A stretch of DNA of 40,181 bases from Methyloglobulus sp. GTDB lineage: Bacteria > Pseudomonadota > Gammaproteobacteria > Methylococcales > Methylomonadaceae. This document shows positions 11,962-21,433 of the stretch, piece after piece. The notes below the pieces were generated by a model. That model worked only from the letters and a program-made list of their open reading frames with translations. It was not told where the DNA came from and searched no databases. How positions within the stretch are numbered: the first letter of the stretch is position 1; every line of letters begins with the position of its first letter. The DNA lies in contig JABFQX010000011.1 in the NCBI GenBank assembly GCA_013141505.1, positions 67,631-107,811 on the forward strand, in the 5' to 3' direction. The translations under genes were made by a program, and so were the position numbers.

Positions 11962-12200
11962 ATGGGTTTGAGGCTCCGAATTACGTTACAGTTGATGGCA
12001 TTTTCTACGTGCAATACTCAACAAACGTAATGAATTGCGCATATCATTTGGCGGCAAAAATGTAAATAACTAGATCTGGTATTATTACCTTGCTGGCGGA
12101 GTTAATTGGCTATATTTTTCAAAGTGTAGTGAAGGAACCCAGGGTCAATTCGCTACTTTCTATATTCCAATTAATGATGGCTTCACCAGGAGAAATGATT

Positions 12201-13886
12201 ATGTTAAGCAAAAATATTTACACAAGTATCGCCTTATTGCTATGGACACTCGGCACCGTAGCCTATGGGGGCATAACTACACGGGTTAGTGTCGATTCCA
12301 ATGGGCTGCAACAAAATTATCCTTTTAGCCGGATATCTGATATTAGTGCCGATGGCCGTTTCGTAGCTTTCGATTCCTATAGCACTAATTTAGTGCCAGG
12401 TGATACTAATGGCACATCGGACATTTTCGTCCATGACAGCGTTACCGGGCAAACGAAACGTATTTCTGTCTCTGGTGGGCTGGAAGGCAACTCTAACAGT
12501 AGCGAGCCTGACATCAGTGCCGATGGCCGTTTTGTGGCCTATGCCTCTGATAGCTCTAATCTAGTTCCTGGAGATACCAATGGTGGCAACGATGTGTTTG
12601 TGTATGATCGTGTTACTGGGCTTAATACACGGGTTAGCGTTGACTCCAATGGGAGAGAAGGCAACTACAATAAGGGTGATCTTTGTGAACCCAAATGCGC
12701 CAAGATCAGTGCCGATGGCCGTTTTGTGGTTTTTAGTTCCGAAAGCACCAATCTAGTTCTTGGAGATACTAATAATAAAAAAGATATCTTCGTACATGAT
12801 CGTGCCACACGGATTACGACGCGGGTCAGTGTCAACTCCAGTGGCTTGCAAGGAAATGGGCATAGCCATTTTAGCAGCAGTCTCAGTGTGGATGGTCGAT
12901 TTGTGGCTTTTAGTTCTGAAAGCACTGACCTAGTTCCGGGAGATACCAACAATTCTGCAGACATTTTCGTTCATGACCGAGTATCTGGGCAAACTACGCG
13001 GGTCAGCGTTAACTCGAGAGGGGTAGAAGGCAAGGGCAGTAGTATTTGGCCTAGTCTTAGTGCGGATGGCCGATTTGTAGCTTTTACTTCCTCTAGTGCT
13101 AATCTGGTTGTGGGCGATACCAATAATCGAAATGATGTTTTTGTTCATGACCGTTCAACCGGGCAGACGTCACGTGTCAGCGTCAACTCCAGTGGCTTGC
13201 AAGGCAATTGGGGCGGAGATTTATCTGACATCAGTGCCGATGGTCGTTTTGTGGCTTTCGATTCTTTTAGCACTAATCTGGATCCAAGTGTTGTTACCTT
13301 TGGTGGGCCTGATGTTTTTGTTCATGATCGCGTGACTGGTCAAACTAGGTATGTTAGCGTCAATTTCAAAGGCAAGCTCTATGCTCAGAGTGGATTTGTA
13401 GGCTCAATCAGTGCAGACGGTCGGTTTGTAACATTTGGTTCCGGTAGCGCTAATCTAGTTCCGGGGGATACCAATCTTGGTGCTGACACATTCGTTCGAG
13501 ATCGCCTAGTTGATCCACGTTATCACGCCGATGCGAGTATTGCGGTTACACAAAAACCTGCCTCTTTAAGGTTGAATACTGAGGGTGATTTTATTTATAC
13601 CGTAACCAATAAAGGCACAGAAGCTGCCACTACGTTAAAATTAACCCATCTGGTTTCAGCAGGAAGTGTGACTAAGTTTACCGCTAGCCAAGGGAGTTGT
13701 AAGAGCTATGCCACAGTCAGCTTGTGCAATTTAGGTACTTTACTGCCGGATACCAGCTTAACATTGCAGACGCGGGTTAAAGCAATAGGTAAATCTTTAA
13801 GTCAGCAAGTCAGCGTCAATGGTGTCAAGGTAGACGATGTGCCGACCAATAACAAGGTTACCGTCAAAACATGGGTAACGCCTTAA
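12201..13886 (+). CDS. Exported seven-bladed beta-propeller protein with DUF11-like tail
   Basis: 561 residues from ATG 12201, chosen because AGGAG lies eight bases upstream and the product then begins with a signal peptide (MLSKNIYTSIALLLWTLG, cleaved near AYG). Seven repeats of about 58 residues follow, each with RVSV, ISADGRFVAF, TNLVPGDTN and DxFVHDR. This is a PD40/TolB-like propeller of seven blades. The DTNxxxD loop in blades 1-5 and 7 resembles a calcium-binding DxNxxxD turn. Blade 6 has lost it (SVVTFGGPD). A C-terminal Ig-like domain (about residues 450-561, VTNKGTEAATTLKL) resembles DUF11 repeats. Probably secreted or cell-surface; binding partner unknown. No clear operon neighbour. 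Confidence 0.88.
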   Translation: MLSKNIYTSIALLLWTLGTVAYGGITTRVSVDSNGLQQNYPFSRISDISADGRFVAFDSYSTNLVPGDTNGTSDIFVHDSVTGQTKRISVSGGLEGNSNSSEPDISADGRFVAYASDSSNLVPGDTNGGNDVFVYDRVTGLNTRVSVDSNGREGNYNKGDLCEPKCAKISADGRFVVFSSESTNLVLGDTNNKKDIFVHDRATRITTRVSVNSSGLQGNGHSHFSSSLSVDGRFVAFSSESTDLVPGDTNNSADIFVHDRVSGQTTRVSVNSRGVEGKGSSIWPSLSADGRFVAFTSSSANLVVGDTNNRNDVFVHDRSTGQTSRVSVNSSGLQGNWGGDLSDISADGRFVAFDSFSTNLDPSVVTFGGPDVFVHDRVTGQTRYVSVNFKGKLYAQSGFVGSISADGRFVTFGSGSANLVPGDTNLGADTFVRDRLVDPRYHADASIAVTQKPASLRLNTEGDFIYTVTNKGTEAATTLKLTHLVSAGSVTKFTASQGSCKSYATVSLCNLGTLLPDTSLTLQTRVKAIGKSLSQQVSVNGVKVDDVPTNNKVTVKTWVTP

Positions 13887-14217
13887 TAGGCTAATCCCGA
13901 CATTTTAGTAAACAATGTGGTTATGGATAGTGCCAGATAAATCAATTGACGATATCCGATGTTCTTGACCGACAAGAATTAAAGCGTTCTTATGATTCGT
14001 TATGGGAACGCTAATTTTTATTTCTGCTGTGACTAGACCTATCAAATTCTAAACAAAATGATGAACATAACCAGTTCTTCATACCATTTTTTTCCAGAAA
14101 CTTGTACAATACCCAGTTACGTACCGGCTAGATATTTCAGTTAAACCACTGGTTTATCAAACATGGCAGGTCAAATAGCATCTTCATTGAAGGCAATAAA
14201 GGTTTATTGAGGTGAGC
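13887..14217. other. Intergenic leader of the ilv cluster with a weak hairpin
   Basis: A 331-base gap before ilvB. The one structure I can point to is a 7-base inverted repeat, 13983-13989 with 14006-14012 (AGCGTTC/GAACGCT), followed by AATTTTTATTT. It could be a weak terminator for the propeller gene or part of the ilv leader. I see no leader peptide rich in Ile, Leu or Val codons. A TACAAT at 14105-14110 might be a -10 element, but no good -35 is spaced correctly. GAGGTGA at 14209-14215 is the ilvB ribosome binding site. Confidence 0.4.
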
Positions 14218-15957
14218 GTGGAGTTAAGCGGTGCAGAAATACTGATCCGAAGTCTGAAAGACGAAGGTGTAGAATATATTTTCGGTTATCCCGGCGGGGC
14301 GGTGTTGCATATTTACGACGCGCTGTTTAGGCAGGATGATGTCAAGCATATTCTGGTACGTCATGAGCAGGGCGCAACCCATGCTGCTGATGGCTATGCC
14401 CGTGCGACCGGCAAACCCGGCGTGGTGTTGGTCACTTCGGGCCCTGGCGCGACCAATGCGATTACCGGGATTGCCACGGCTTACATGGATTCCATCCCAA
14501 TGGTGGTTATTTCCGGTCAGGTCTCATTGCCGGTGATCGGCAGCGATGCGTTCCAGGAAGTCGATATGGTCGGCATTAGCCGTCCGTGCGTAAAGCATAA
14601 CTTTCTGGTCAAGGACGTTAACCTGATTGCTGAAACCATCAAAAAGGCATTTTATGTGGCGACCTCAGGACGACCTGGCCCGGTGGTGGTTGATATCCCG
14701 AAGGATATTACCGACCCACGGATCAAAGTGCCTTATAAATATCCCAAAAAAGTGCATATCCGTTCCTACAATCCTGCGGTAGCAGGGCATAAAGGCCAGA
14801 TTAAGAAAGCCGTAGAGTTGCTGCTGACTGCTGAACGGCCAATGATTTATTCCGGTGGCGGCGTGGTCTTAGGCGAAGCCAGCAAAGAGCTGACCGAATT
14901 CAGTCATTTGTTAGGTTATCCGGTGACCAATACCTTGATGGGTTTGGGCGCGTATTCTGCAAACGACAAACAATTTATTGGCATGTTGGGGATGCACGGC
15001 ACCTATGAAGCCAATATGGGGATGCACGAGAGCGATGTGATTATCGCTATCGGTGCCCGCTTTGATGACCGTGTTACCGGCAAGCTCGATGAGTTCTGCC
15101 CTTACGCCAAGATCATCCACATTGATGTTGATCCTGCGTCCATTGCTAAAACGGTGAAGGTTGATATTCCCATCGTCGGTGAGGTAAAACCGGTGCTGGA
15201 ACAGATGATTGAGCTGATTAAAGAAAGCAAAAAATCGCCAAACAAGAAAGCGTTGGAGGCTTGGTGGGAACAAATCAAGCAATGGCAATCGAACAATTGC
15301 CTGGAGTATGACCGTGACAGTAAGTTGATTAAACCGCAATATGTCATCGAACAATTGTATGAGGTCACCAAGGGCGATGCTTACGTGACTTCCGATGTCG
15401 GCCAACATCAGATGTGGGCAGCGCAATACTATCGTTTTGATAAGCCGCGTCGTTGGATTAATTCCGGCGGTTTGGGTACGATGGGTTTTGGCTTACCGGC
15501 GGCTATCGGCGTTAAGCTGGCATTTCCCGATGCGGATGTCGCTTGCGTAACCGGCGAGGCCAGCGTGCAGATGTGCATCCAGGAGTTATCGACGGCGTTG
15601 CAATACAAAACGCCTATTAAGATACTTAACCTGAACAACCGTTACATGGGTATGGTGCGGCAATGGCAGGAGTTTTCTTACGAAAGCCGCTATTCACATT
15701 CTTACATGGACACCATACCGGAGTTTGTCAAATTGGCGGAAGCATACGGCCATGTGGGCATACGTATCGACAAACCCGAAGAAGTCAGGCCGGCACTGGA
15801 AAAAGCGTTTGCCATGAAAGATCGCACGGTATTTTTAGACATCATCACTGACCGAATGGAAAATGTGTATCCGATGATAGAAGCCGGCAAAGGCCATCAC
15901 GACATGAAATTGCGGGTTGCTGCGACAGGGACGACAACGGATAGGGAATTGGCCTGA
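14218..15957 (+). CDS. ilvB: Acetolactate synthase large subunit
   Basis: ThDP-, Mg- and FAD-dependent enzyme of 579 residues that condenses pyruvate to acetolactate (or with 2-ketobutyrate to acetohydroxybutyrate) for valine, leucine and isoleucine. Visible are the N-terminal [12 protein letters not shown], the activating Glu in [16 protein letters not shown], the FAD-domain [12 protein letters not shown], and a C-terminal ThDP motif TGEASVQM ending in NLNN. The motif reads GEA where GDG is usual; GEG-type variants occur in related enzymes, so activity is still expected. GTG 14218 is chosen because GAGG ends five bases before it; GTG 14212 overlaps that site. It overlaps ilvH by one base (TGATG). 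Called ilvI in enterobacterial naming. Confidence 0.96.
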   Translation: MELSGAEILIRSLKDEGVEYIFGYPGGAVLHIYDALFRQDDVKHILVRHEQGATHAADGYARATGKPGVVLVTSGPGATNAITGIATAYMDSIPMVVISGQVSLPVIGSDAFQEVDMVGISRPCVKHNFLVKDVNLIAETIKKAFYVATSGRPGPVVVDIPKDITDPRIKVPYKYPKKVHIRSYNPAVAGHKGQIKKAVELLLTAERPMIYSGGGVVLGEASKELTEFSHLLGYPVTNTLMGLGAYSANDKQFIGMLGMHGTYEANMGMHESDVIIAIGARFDDRVTGKLDEFCPYAKIIHIDVDPASIAKTVKVDIPIVGEVKPVLEQMIELIKESKKSPNKKALEAWWEQIKQWQSNNCLEYDRDSKLIKPQYVIEQLYEVTKGDAYVTSDVGQHQMWAAQYYRFDKPRRWINSGGLGTMGFGLPAAIGVKLAFPDADVACVTGEASVQMCIQELSTALQYKTPIKILNLNNRYMGMVRQWQEFSYESRYSHSYMDTIPEFVKLAEAYGHVGIRIDKPEEVRPALEKAFAMKDRTVFLDIITDRMENVYPMIEAGKGHHDMKLRVAATGTTTDRELA

Positions 15958-16448
15958 TGAGACATATAATTTCGATTTTAATTGAGAACGAATCCGGGGC
16001 GTTGTCGCGGGTGGCAGGACTGTTTTCGGCGCGCGGCTACAATATTGAATCCTTGACCGTCGCACAAACCGAAGACCCCAGTTTGTCGCGGATGACTTTG
16101 GTGACCAGGGGCAGTGACGATATCATTCAGCAAATAACCAAACAACTCAATAAGTTGATTGATGTGGTGAAGTTGATTGATTTGGCTGAGTCCGCGCATA
16201 TCGAACGCGAATTGATGCTGGTTAAAGTCAAGACGACCGAAAAAACCCGTGCCGAAATCAAAAGCATGGCCGATGTTTTTCGCGGCAGCATACTGGACAC
16301 TACCTCATCCTCTTATGTCGTTGAAGTGACGGGGCCTTCTGAGAAACTGGATGCATTTATTGCGGCGATCCCGTCAGGCGATATTATTGAAGTGGTTCGT
16401 TCCGGTGCGACAGGCATTTTAAGGGGCGAGAAGGGATTGCATTTGTAG
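15957..16448 (+). CDS. ilvH: Acetolactate synthase regulatory subunit
   Basis: Small subunit of 163 residues, the E. coli IlvH length. It activates the large subunit and carries valine feedback inhibition. An N-terminal ACT domain is recognisable from IISILIENESGALSRVAGLF followed by RGYNIESLTVAQTED, the valine-binding face. The second ACT-like half ends with DIIEVVRSGATGILRG. The ATG shares its A with the ilvB stop, the tightest possible coupling, which should secure stoichiometric synthesis. ilvC, normally next in this operon, is displaced about 1.4 kb downstream by three accessory genes. Confidence 0.96.
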   Translation: MRHIISILIENESGALSRVAGLFSARGYNIESLTVAQTEDPSLSRMTLVTRGSDDIIQQITKQLNKLIDVVKLIDLAESAHIERELMLVKVKTTEKTRAEIKSMADVFRGSILDTTSSSYVVEVTGPSEKLDAFIAAIPSGDIIEVVRSGATGILRGEKGLHL

Positions 16449-16464
16449 ATAATATGTCTAGTAC

Positions 16465-17136
16465 ATGGATTACTCATTTCTAAATATTGCCAAGCAGTTA
16501 AATGACTATGGATTTTGGTCTGCACTAAGCGTTTTAGCCCAGGTTGTTATTGTCATTTTAGGGTTGACGTTTGTAAGTCGCCGCCGTAGAGTGCCGAATC
16601 TAAATTTTACATTTGCTCTTGTTGAAGGCGAACTTAAAGATCGCACACATTCGAGAAGGCAATTGACAATACTTGTAAGGAATTTATCTGGTACTGATGT
16701 TCTTATTGGTGCTGCGTGTTTTGTTACAAAGAATCGAAATGCTATTAGTGAGTACGCTGATGGTGATACTGCTTCCAATGAATACGAATTGAAGTTCAAG
16801 TCGGGTGACGAACTATTTTCCAACGCATTTACACTAATTAAGTCCACTCATCATGTATTTACTTGGGTGCCAGCTAGCGAAACCATGAAGGCAAAGGAGG
16901 TTATCAATGCTATTCACGGGCGTTCATTTATCCGTTGTAAGATCATTTTGCTTACACGGAGACCAGAGATAATAAGTTGCAAAATACCTGTAATGAACGT
17001 TCAGTATCGACAGCACGGTTTATACTATGTGTCATCGAATACAAATTCGGAACAAATACCAGCAGATGAAAAACATATCGAAAATAACATTCAACAAAGC
17101 ACTGAAACGGAAGGCGACAATAACGCCATAGTCTAG
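16465..17136 (+). CDS. Membrane-anchored protein of unknown function
   Basis: I do not recognise this 223-residue protein. It has one N-terminal membrane segment (about residues 18-36, ALSVLAQVVIVILGLTFV) followed by RRRR, which suggests the rest faces the cytoplasm. The soluble part looks beta-rich (LTILVRNLSGTDVLIGAACF) and ends in a polar tail. It begins 16 bases after ilvH, so it may be read from the ilvBH transcript, but the sequence looks more AT-rich than the flanking ilv genes, suggesting later acquisition. No ribosome binding site of note precedes the ATG. Confidence 0.7.
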   Translation: MDYSFLNIAKQLNDYGFWSALSVLAQVVIVILGLTFVSRRRRVPNLNFTFALVEGELKDRTHSRRQLTILVRNLSGTDVLIGAACFVTKNRNAISEYADGDTASNEYELKFKSGDELFSNAFTLIKSTHHVFTWVPASETMKAKEVINAIHGRSFIRCKIILLTRRPEIISCKIPVMNVQYRQHGLYYVSSNTNSEQIPADEKHIENNIQQSTETEGDNNAIV

Positions 17137-17212
17137 TCTTGGCGTATTCGTTAGATACATTTGCATTCTTTATAAAAAGTGAAAGAGTAAATTTAATCTT
17201 ATTAGGGACGTA

Positions 17213-17238
17213 GGGCGGAATAGCGTAGCGTATTCCGC
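17213..17238. repeat. Short perfect inverted repeat, REP-like
   Basis: Perfect 9-base arms GGCGGAATA (17213-17221) and TATTCCGCC (17230-17238) enclose GCGTAGCG. The arms with the GCG-TA-GCG loop look like a short REP-type sequence of the kind scattered in many proteobacterial genomes. It lies between the unknown membrane protein and the toxin-antitoxin pair, is not followed by a T-run, and so is a poor intrinsic terminator. Only one copy of this type is evident in the window. Confidence 0.65.
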
Positions 17239-17292
17239 CGCATTGTCAAAGCAAGGATTTAGATAATATTTTATTTATAGGAGAGGTTTGCC

Positions 17293-17505
17293 ATGACGAC
17301 ACTCGACATTAACATTAAGGGAATGAGTAAAACCGAAAAACTCCAAGTGATGGAAGCCCTGTGGGATTCATTAATTCATGAGGATTCGGAAATCGAATCC
17401 CCCGAATGGCATCAAGACATACTCGCTGGCAGACAACAAAAAATTGCCGAAGGCAAAGCCGAATTCCTGACGATTGAAGAGTTGAAAGCAAAATATCGGC
17501 AATGA
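17293..17505 (+). CDS. Antitoxin of a ParE/RelE-type module (addiction module family)
   Basis: 70 residues matching the small 'addiction module component' antitoxin family (TIGR02574/PF09720 type): MSKTEKLQVMEALWDSL at the start, a central PEWHQ, and a Lys/Glu-rich helical end. These antitoxins neutralise a RelE/ParE-fold partner by wrapping around it. A strong ribosome binding site, AGGAGAGG, precedes the ATG. Its stop overlaps the toxin start by four bases (ATGA), the classical antitoxin-toxin order. Autoregulation by the complex is expected from the family, although this antitoxin has no obvious DNA-binding domain. Confidence 0.88.
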   Translation: MTTLDINIKGMSKTEKLQVMEALWDSLIHEDSEIESPEWHQDILAGRQQKIAEGKAEFLTIEELKAKYRQ

Positions 17506-17813
17506 ATGCCAAGCGTATTCAAATACTTACTGATGCCGAAAACGATCTGGTCGTTGGGCGCAAGTTTTATGATAAGTACGGTAAAAATATCGGCGATTAT
17601 TTTTGGGATAGCTTATTGTCGGATATTGAATCCTTGAGCCTTTTTGCAGGATTCCATAGAAAAGAATTCGGATTCTTTCGGTTATCGTCCAAAAGATTTC
17701 CTTACGTTATTTATTATGATGTGCTGGCTGATTTGGTTTCAATCGTTGCAGTATTGCCAGTTCGACGCAACCCGATTTGGATAGAGGACAACATTAGCAA
17801 AAGAAAATCTTAA
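17502..17813 (+). CDS. ParE/RelE-superfamily toxin
   Basis: 103 residues with the RelE/ParE fold pattern: an N-terminal strand (KRIQILTDAENDL), two helices containing YDKYGKNIGDYFWDSL, and a beta-rich C-terminal part (RLSSKRFPYVIYYDVLADLVSIVAVLPVRRNP, here described in pieces). The ending VLPVRRNP is typical of ParE-like toxins. The target could be ribosome-bound mRNA or gyrase; the sequence alone does not decide. It is coupled to the antitoxin by a four-base overlap. The module sits between ilvBH and ilvC, so ilvC may need its own promoter in the 90-base gap downstream. Confidence 0.87.
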   Translation: MNAKRIQILTDAENDLVVGRKFYDKYGKNIGDYFWDSLLSDIESLSLFAGFHRKEFGFFRLSSKRFPYVIYYDVLADLVSIVAVLPVRRNPIWIEDNISKRKS

Positions 17814-17882
17814 GTTACACATTGTTTTTTTAGCTCACGCGCTCCGAGTGGGTACGATATAAAGTTTTAAGCATATTTTTAA

Positions 17883-18920
<1,038 letters not shown>

Positions 18921-18939
18921 GTTTTAAAAAGGAACAAAA

Positions 18940-18966
18940 AAGCCCATCAATGATGGGCTTTTATTT
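18940..18966 (+). terminator. Intrinsic terminator of ilvC
   Basis: AGCCCATCA at 18941-18949 pairs with TGATGGGCT at 18951-18959; a realistic hairpin has a stem AAGCCCAT/ATGGGCTT and a short loop. The run TTTTATTTG follows and an A-run precedes it. It starts about 20 bases after the ilvC stop. Confidence 0.9.
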
Positions 18967-19009
18967 GTGTTGGAGATGAGGCCGAGCATTTCCAATTGAG
19001 GAAATGGAT

Positions 19010-19438
19010 ATGTCGAAAATCTGGTTAAACGCCACCCATAAACCTTGGTTAATCGGGATTTTTCTTCTGGCCCTATATCCAGCTTTGGTGCTTGGCTATG
19101 TTTGGTATCATTGCTTTATCAGTGAATTTAAGTATGGTAGGCATGGTTCTTTAGATGCGTATAGGCACACCCTGGCTAGTGCGGTGGTGGCTTATACTTT
19201 GTCGCCTGTAGCGGTGGAGTTATTTACCAACATATCTGAGGCCAGTGCAGGTCCCAGCGATTTAATGGATAAGCACAACAATCGAATAGGTTCTAATATA
19301 GGGTTACACGCTCAAGCATTCGCAGAAATTAATGTGGATGTGATTCAAGCTGTACGGAATGGAGCGATTAAAACCACAAACCCAAATCAAATCACTTGGA
19401 TGCCTACTCTTTGGTGGGAGAAAGGTTTGTTTTGGTAG
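19010..19438 (+). CDS. DUF6973-like protein with N-terminal membrane segment
   Basis: 142 residues from ATG 19010; GAGGAA ends six bases before it, whereas the in-frame ATG at 19004 lies too close to that site. A single membrane segment spans about residues 13-33 (WLIGIFLLALYPALVLGYVW). The rest holds DAYRHTLASAVVAYTLSP followed by MDKHNNRIGSNIG. A conserved His in a DAxRH helix plus an MDxHNNxxG loop is what I recall from the DUF6973 family, which appears alone and as the end of larger toxins. Biochemical role unknown. It is preceded by the ilvC terminator and precedes the flippase gene by about 40 bases. Confidence 0.7.
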   Translation: MSKIWLNATHKPWLIGIFLLALYPALVLGYVWYHCFISEFKYGRHGSLDAYRHTLASAVVAYTLSPVAVELFTNISEASAGPSDLMDKHNNRIGSNIGLHAQAFAEINVDVIQAVRNGAIKTTNPNQITWMPTLWWEKGLFW

Positions 19439-19478
19439 CTCAAAAACAATCGCCCCAGCTTATCTTACCTAATCAACT

Positions 19479-20951
19479 ATGGGCATCATAAAAAAACTCG
19501 CCTCGCAAACCGCTATTTATGGGTTAAGCAGTATTTTCGGGCGTTTCCTGAATTACTCGTTGGTACCGCTGCATACCCGTTTTTTTTCGGCACAGGAATA
19601 CGGGGTGGTTTCGGAGTTTTATGCGTATGCCGGATTTTTTTCTGTGCTGCTGTTGTTCGGATTTGAGACCGGTTATTTTCGCTTCCGCAACAAAGAGTTG
19701 ATCACTGGAGATAAAACTTACTCAACAGCCTTATGGTTTATCCTCCTGGTAAATGTCGCTTTTTTTGCATTTATTTTCTCAATTAACCATTGGCTATCAA
19801 GCCTGTTGAATTACCCGGAACATCCTGAGTACGTCCTTTGTTTTAGCCTGATATTGATCTTGGATGCCATCTCGGCAATACCGTTTGCGCGACTTCGCGC
19901 AGAAGAAAAGGCGTTCCGATTTGCCGGCATCAAAATCGCCGAAATCCTGATAATCGTTGCATTGAACCTATTGTTTCTCTGGGTTTGTCCGAAACTTTAC
20001 GCCAATAAAACTTTCCCATTGGTCACCGAGTTTTACGATCCAACGATAGGCGTAGGTTATATCTTTATCGCTAACCTTGTTGCCAGTGTATTCAAGTTTA
20101 TTTTGCTCATGCCGCAATTGCTTGGCTTACGTTGGGGCTTCGACATAACCTTGTTCAAGCGACTGCTCTGCTATTCCTTACCTATGGTAGTGATTGGTTT
20201 TGCGGGCATCATTAATGAAATGCTTGATCGTGTCTTGCTCAAGCAACTTTTGCCTTACGATTTGGCGACCAATATGAAAATGTTGGGGATATATAGTGCC
20301 TGCTATAAATTGTCCATCCTGATGTCTTTGTTCATCCAGGCTTTTCGATTTGCTGCCGAGCCGTTCTTTTTTGCTTATGCCGATAAATCTGATGCCCGTC
20401 CAGTGTATGCAAAAGTGTTGCGATTTTTTGTCATCTTTTGTGTGTTTATATTTTTACTGGTGACTTTATTTTTAGATTTTTTCAAATATTTTGTCGGCGA
20501 AGAGTTCCGTTCAGGCCTGGATGTCGTGCCTGTATTGCTGCTGGCTAATTTGTGTTTAGGTATTTATGTCAATCTGTCTATCTGGTACAAATTGACCGAC
20601 CACACCCTGATGGGGGCTCTTGTGGCTTTGTGCGGTGCGGCACTAACAGTGTATTTAAACATTCAATGGATACCACTCTACGGCTATATGGGGTCAGCAT
20701 GGGCTACCTTGGCCTGCTATGGGAGTATGGCGGTGGTTTCATATTTGCTGGGGCAGATTTATTATCCGGTCAATTATAACGTGCTGCGAATTTTGGCCTA
20801 CATAGGCTTAGGCTTGGGATTGTATCAGGCCAATTTGTACCTGAAACCGATCATAATCTGGGAACCCGGTTTGTTGGCGTTGGCGTTGCTGAGCTTGTAT
20901 TTGCTGACAGCGATGCTTTTTGAGAATCGCTATTTGGCGGCAAATAAATAA
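19479..20951 (+). CDS. Wzx-type polysaccharide flippase (MOP superfamily)
   Basis: 490 residues, strongly hydrophobic, with about 12-14 membrane helices and no signal peptide. The start GIIKKLASQTAIYGLSSIFGR then NYSLVPLHTRFFSAQEYGVVSEFYAYAGF (given here in segments) is the typical opening of Wzx/RfbX-like and oligosaccharide flippases, where helix 1 packs with YG and P-L-T residues. It should flip lipid-linked sugar units across the inner membrane. No glycosyltransferases or polymerase genes are adjacent, so it is an orphan here. A lipid II flippase role is less likely, since MurJ has a different signature. Confidence 0.85.
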   Translation: MGIIKKLASQTAIYGLSSIFGRFLNYSLVPLHTRFFSAQEYGVVSEFYAYAGFFSVLLLFGFETGYFRFRNKELITGDKTYSTALWFILLVNVAFFAFIFSINHWLSSLLNYPEHPEYVLCFSLILILDAISAIPFARLRAEEKAFRFAGIKIAEILIIVALNLLFLWVCPKLYANKTFPLVTEFYDPTIGVGYIFIANLVASVFKFILLMPQLLGLRWGFDITLFKRLLCYSLPMVVIGFAGIINEMLDRVLLKQLLPYDLATNMKMLGIYSACYKLSILMSLFIQAFRFAAEPFFFAYADKSDARPVYAKVLRFFVIFCVFIFLLVTLFLDFFKYFVGEEFRSGLDVVPVLLLANLCLGIYVNLSIWYKLTDHTLMGALVALCGAALTVYLNIQWIPLYGYMGSAWATLACYGSMAVVSYLLGQIYYPVNYNVLRILAYIGLGLGLYQANLYLKPIIIWEPGLLALALLSLYLLTAMLFENRYLAANK

Positions 20952-21005
20952 ACAGTTTGTTTTCTGCTGAATTATCAATGGATGAACAGAAAAACCAATA
21001 TTCAA

Positions 21006-21033
21006 TTGATTTTTATCGCCGTTAGGTTAATAT
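21006..21033 (+). promoter_or_regulatory. Predicted sigma-70 promoter of tRNA-Ser
   Basis: TTGATT at 21006-21011 and TAATAT at 21028-21033 are separated by 16 bases and lie just upstream of the tRNA. The inferred transcription start is around 21039-21041, a few bases before the mature 5' end at 21045. Confidence 0.55.
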
Positions 21034-21044
21034 ATGCGGCTGTC

Positions 21045-21134
21045 GGAGAGGTGGCAGAGCGGTCGAATGCGGCGGTCTTGAAAACCGTTGAGGGTTTATC
21101 CCCTCCCAGGGTTCGAATCCCTGCTTCTCCGCCA
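21045..21134 (+). tRNA. tRNA-Ser (anticodon UGA)
   Basis: 90-base tRNA including an encoded CCA. The acceptor arm GGAGAGG (21045-21051) pairs with CTTCTCC with one G-U pair; the discriminator is G. The anticodon stem-loop GCGGTCTTGAAAACCGT carries TGA, read as UGA, which decodes UCA codons. The long variable arm (about GAGGGTTTATCCCCTC) is typical of serine tRNAs, and GGTTCGAATCC forms the T-arm. No duplicated 3' tRNA end is seen downstream within the window, so there is no sign of an integrated element using it as attachment site. Confidence 0.97.
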
Positions 21135-21169
21135 TTATTAAATCAATAATGGTTCAACAAAGTTGGTTA

Positions 21170-21204
21170 AGCCCGCATGTTGTAAGGCATAGCGGGTTTT
21201 TTAT
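21170..21204 (+). terminator. Probable terminator after tRNA-Ser
   Basis: CCCGC at 21172-21176 pairs with GCGGG at 21192-21196, with possible extra pairing at the base and inside the loop, followed by TTTTTTA. It lies about 36 bases after the tRNA. The rest of the gap to mrcB (about 21205-21433) holds no gene I can support. Confidence 0.7.
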
Positions 21205-21433
21205 TGCCCAATAAAATTGTATTAGGGTTTCTGCTACTTCGCCCCATAGGTGTGGCATATCAGTTAGGTGTCTTCGTTTGTTAACGAAGACGTTTAATGC
21301 ATGCTTACCCATTCATTTCAGGTTCACCTAAAGTCATTAGACTATTTGCCAGTAAAGCCAGTGCGGTTGAATAACAGTATAATGATCCGTGAAAATGTTT
21401 TTAAAGAAGGATTGGCTCATTCAGTAGGGATTT

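Noticed and set aside
12290-13500. Tandem DNA repeats that might suggest a CRISPR or satellite
   Set aside because: They are diverged codons for the propeller blades, not near-identical repeats with unique spacers; no CRISPR array is visible in the window.
14212-14217. GTG 14212 as the ilvB start
   Set aside because: It lies within the GAGGTGA ribosome binding site, so GTG 14218 fits better; the difference is two residues.
21045-21433. tRNA-Ser as an integration site for a mobile island
   Set aside because: No integrase gene or repeated tRNA 3' end follows; the downstream genes mrcB-lolA-rarA are ordinary core genes.
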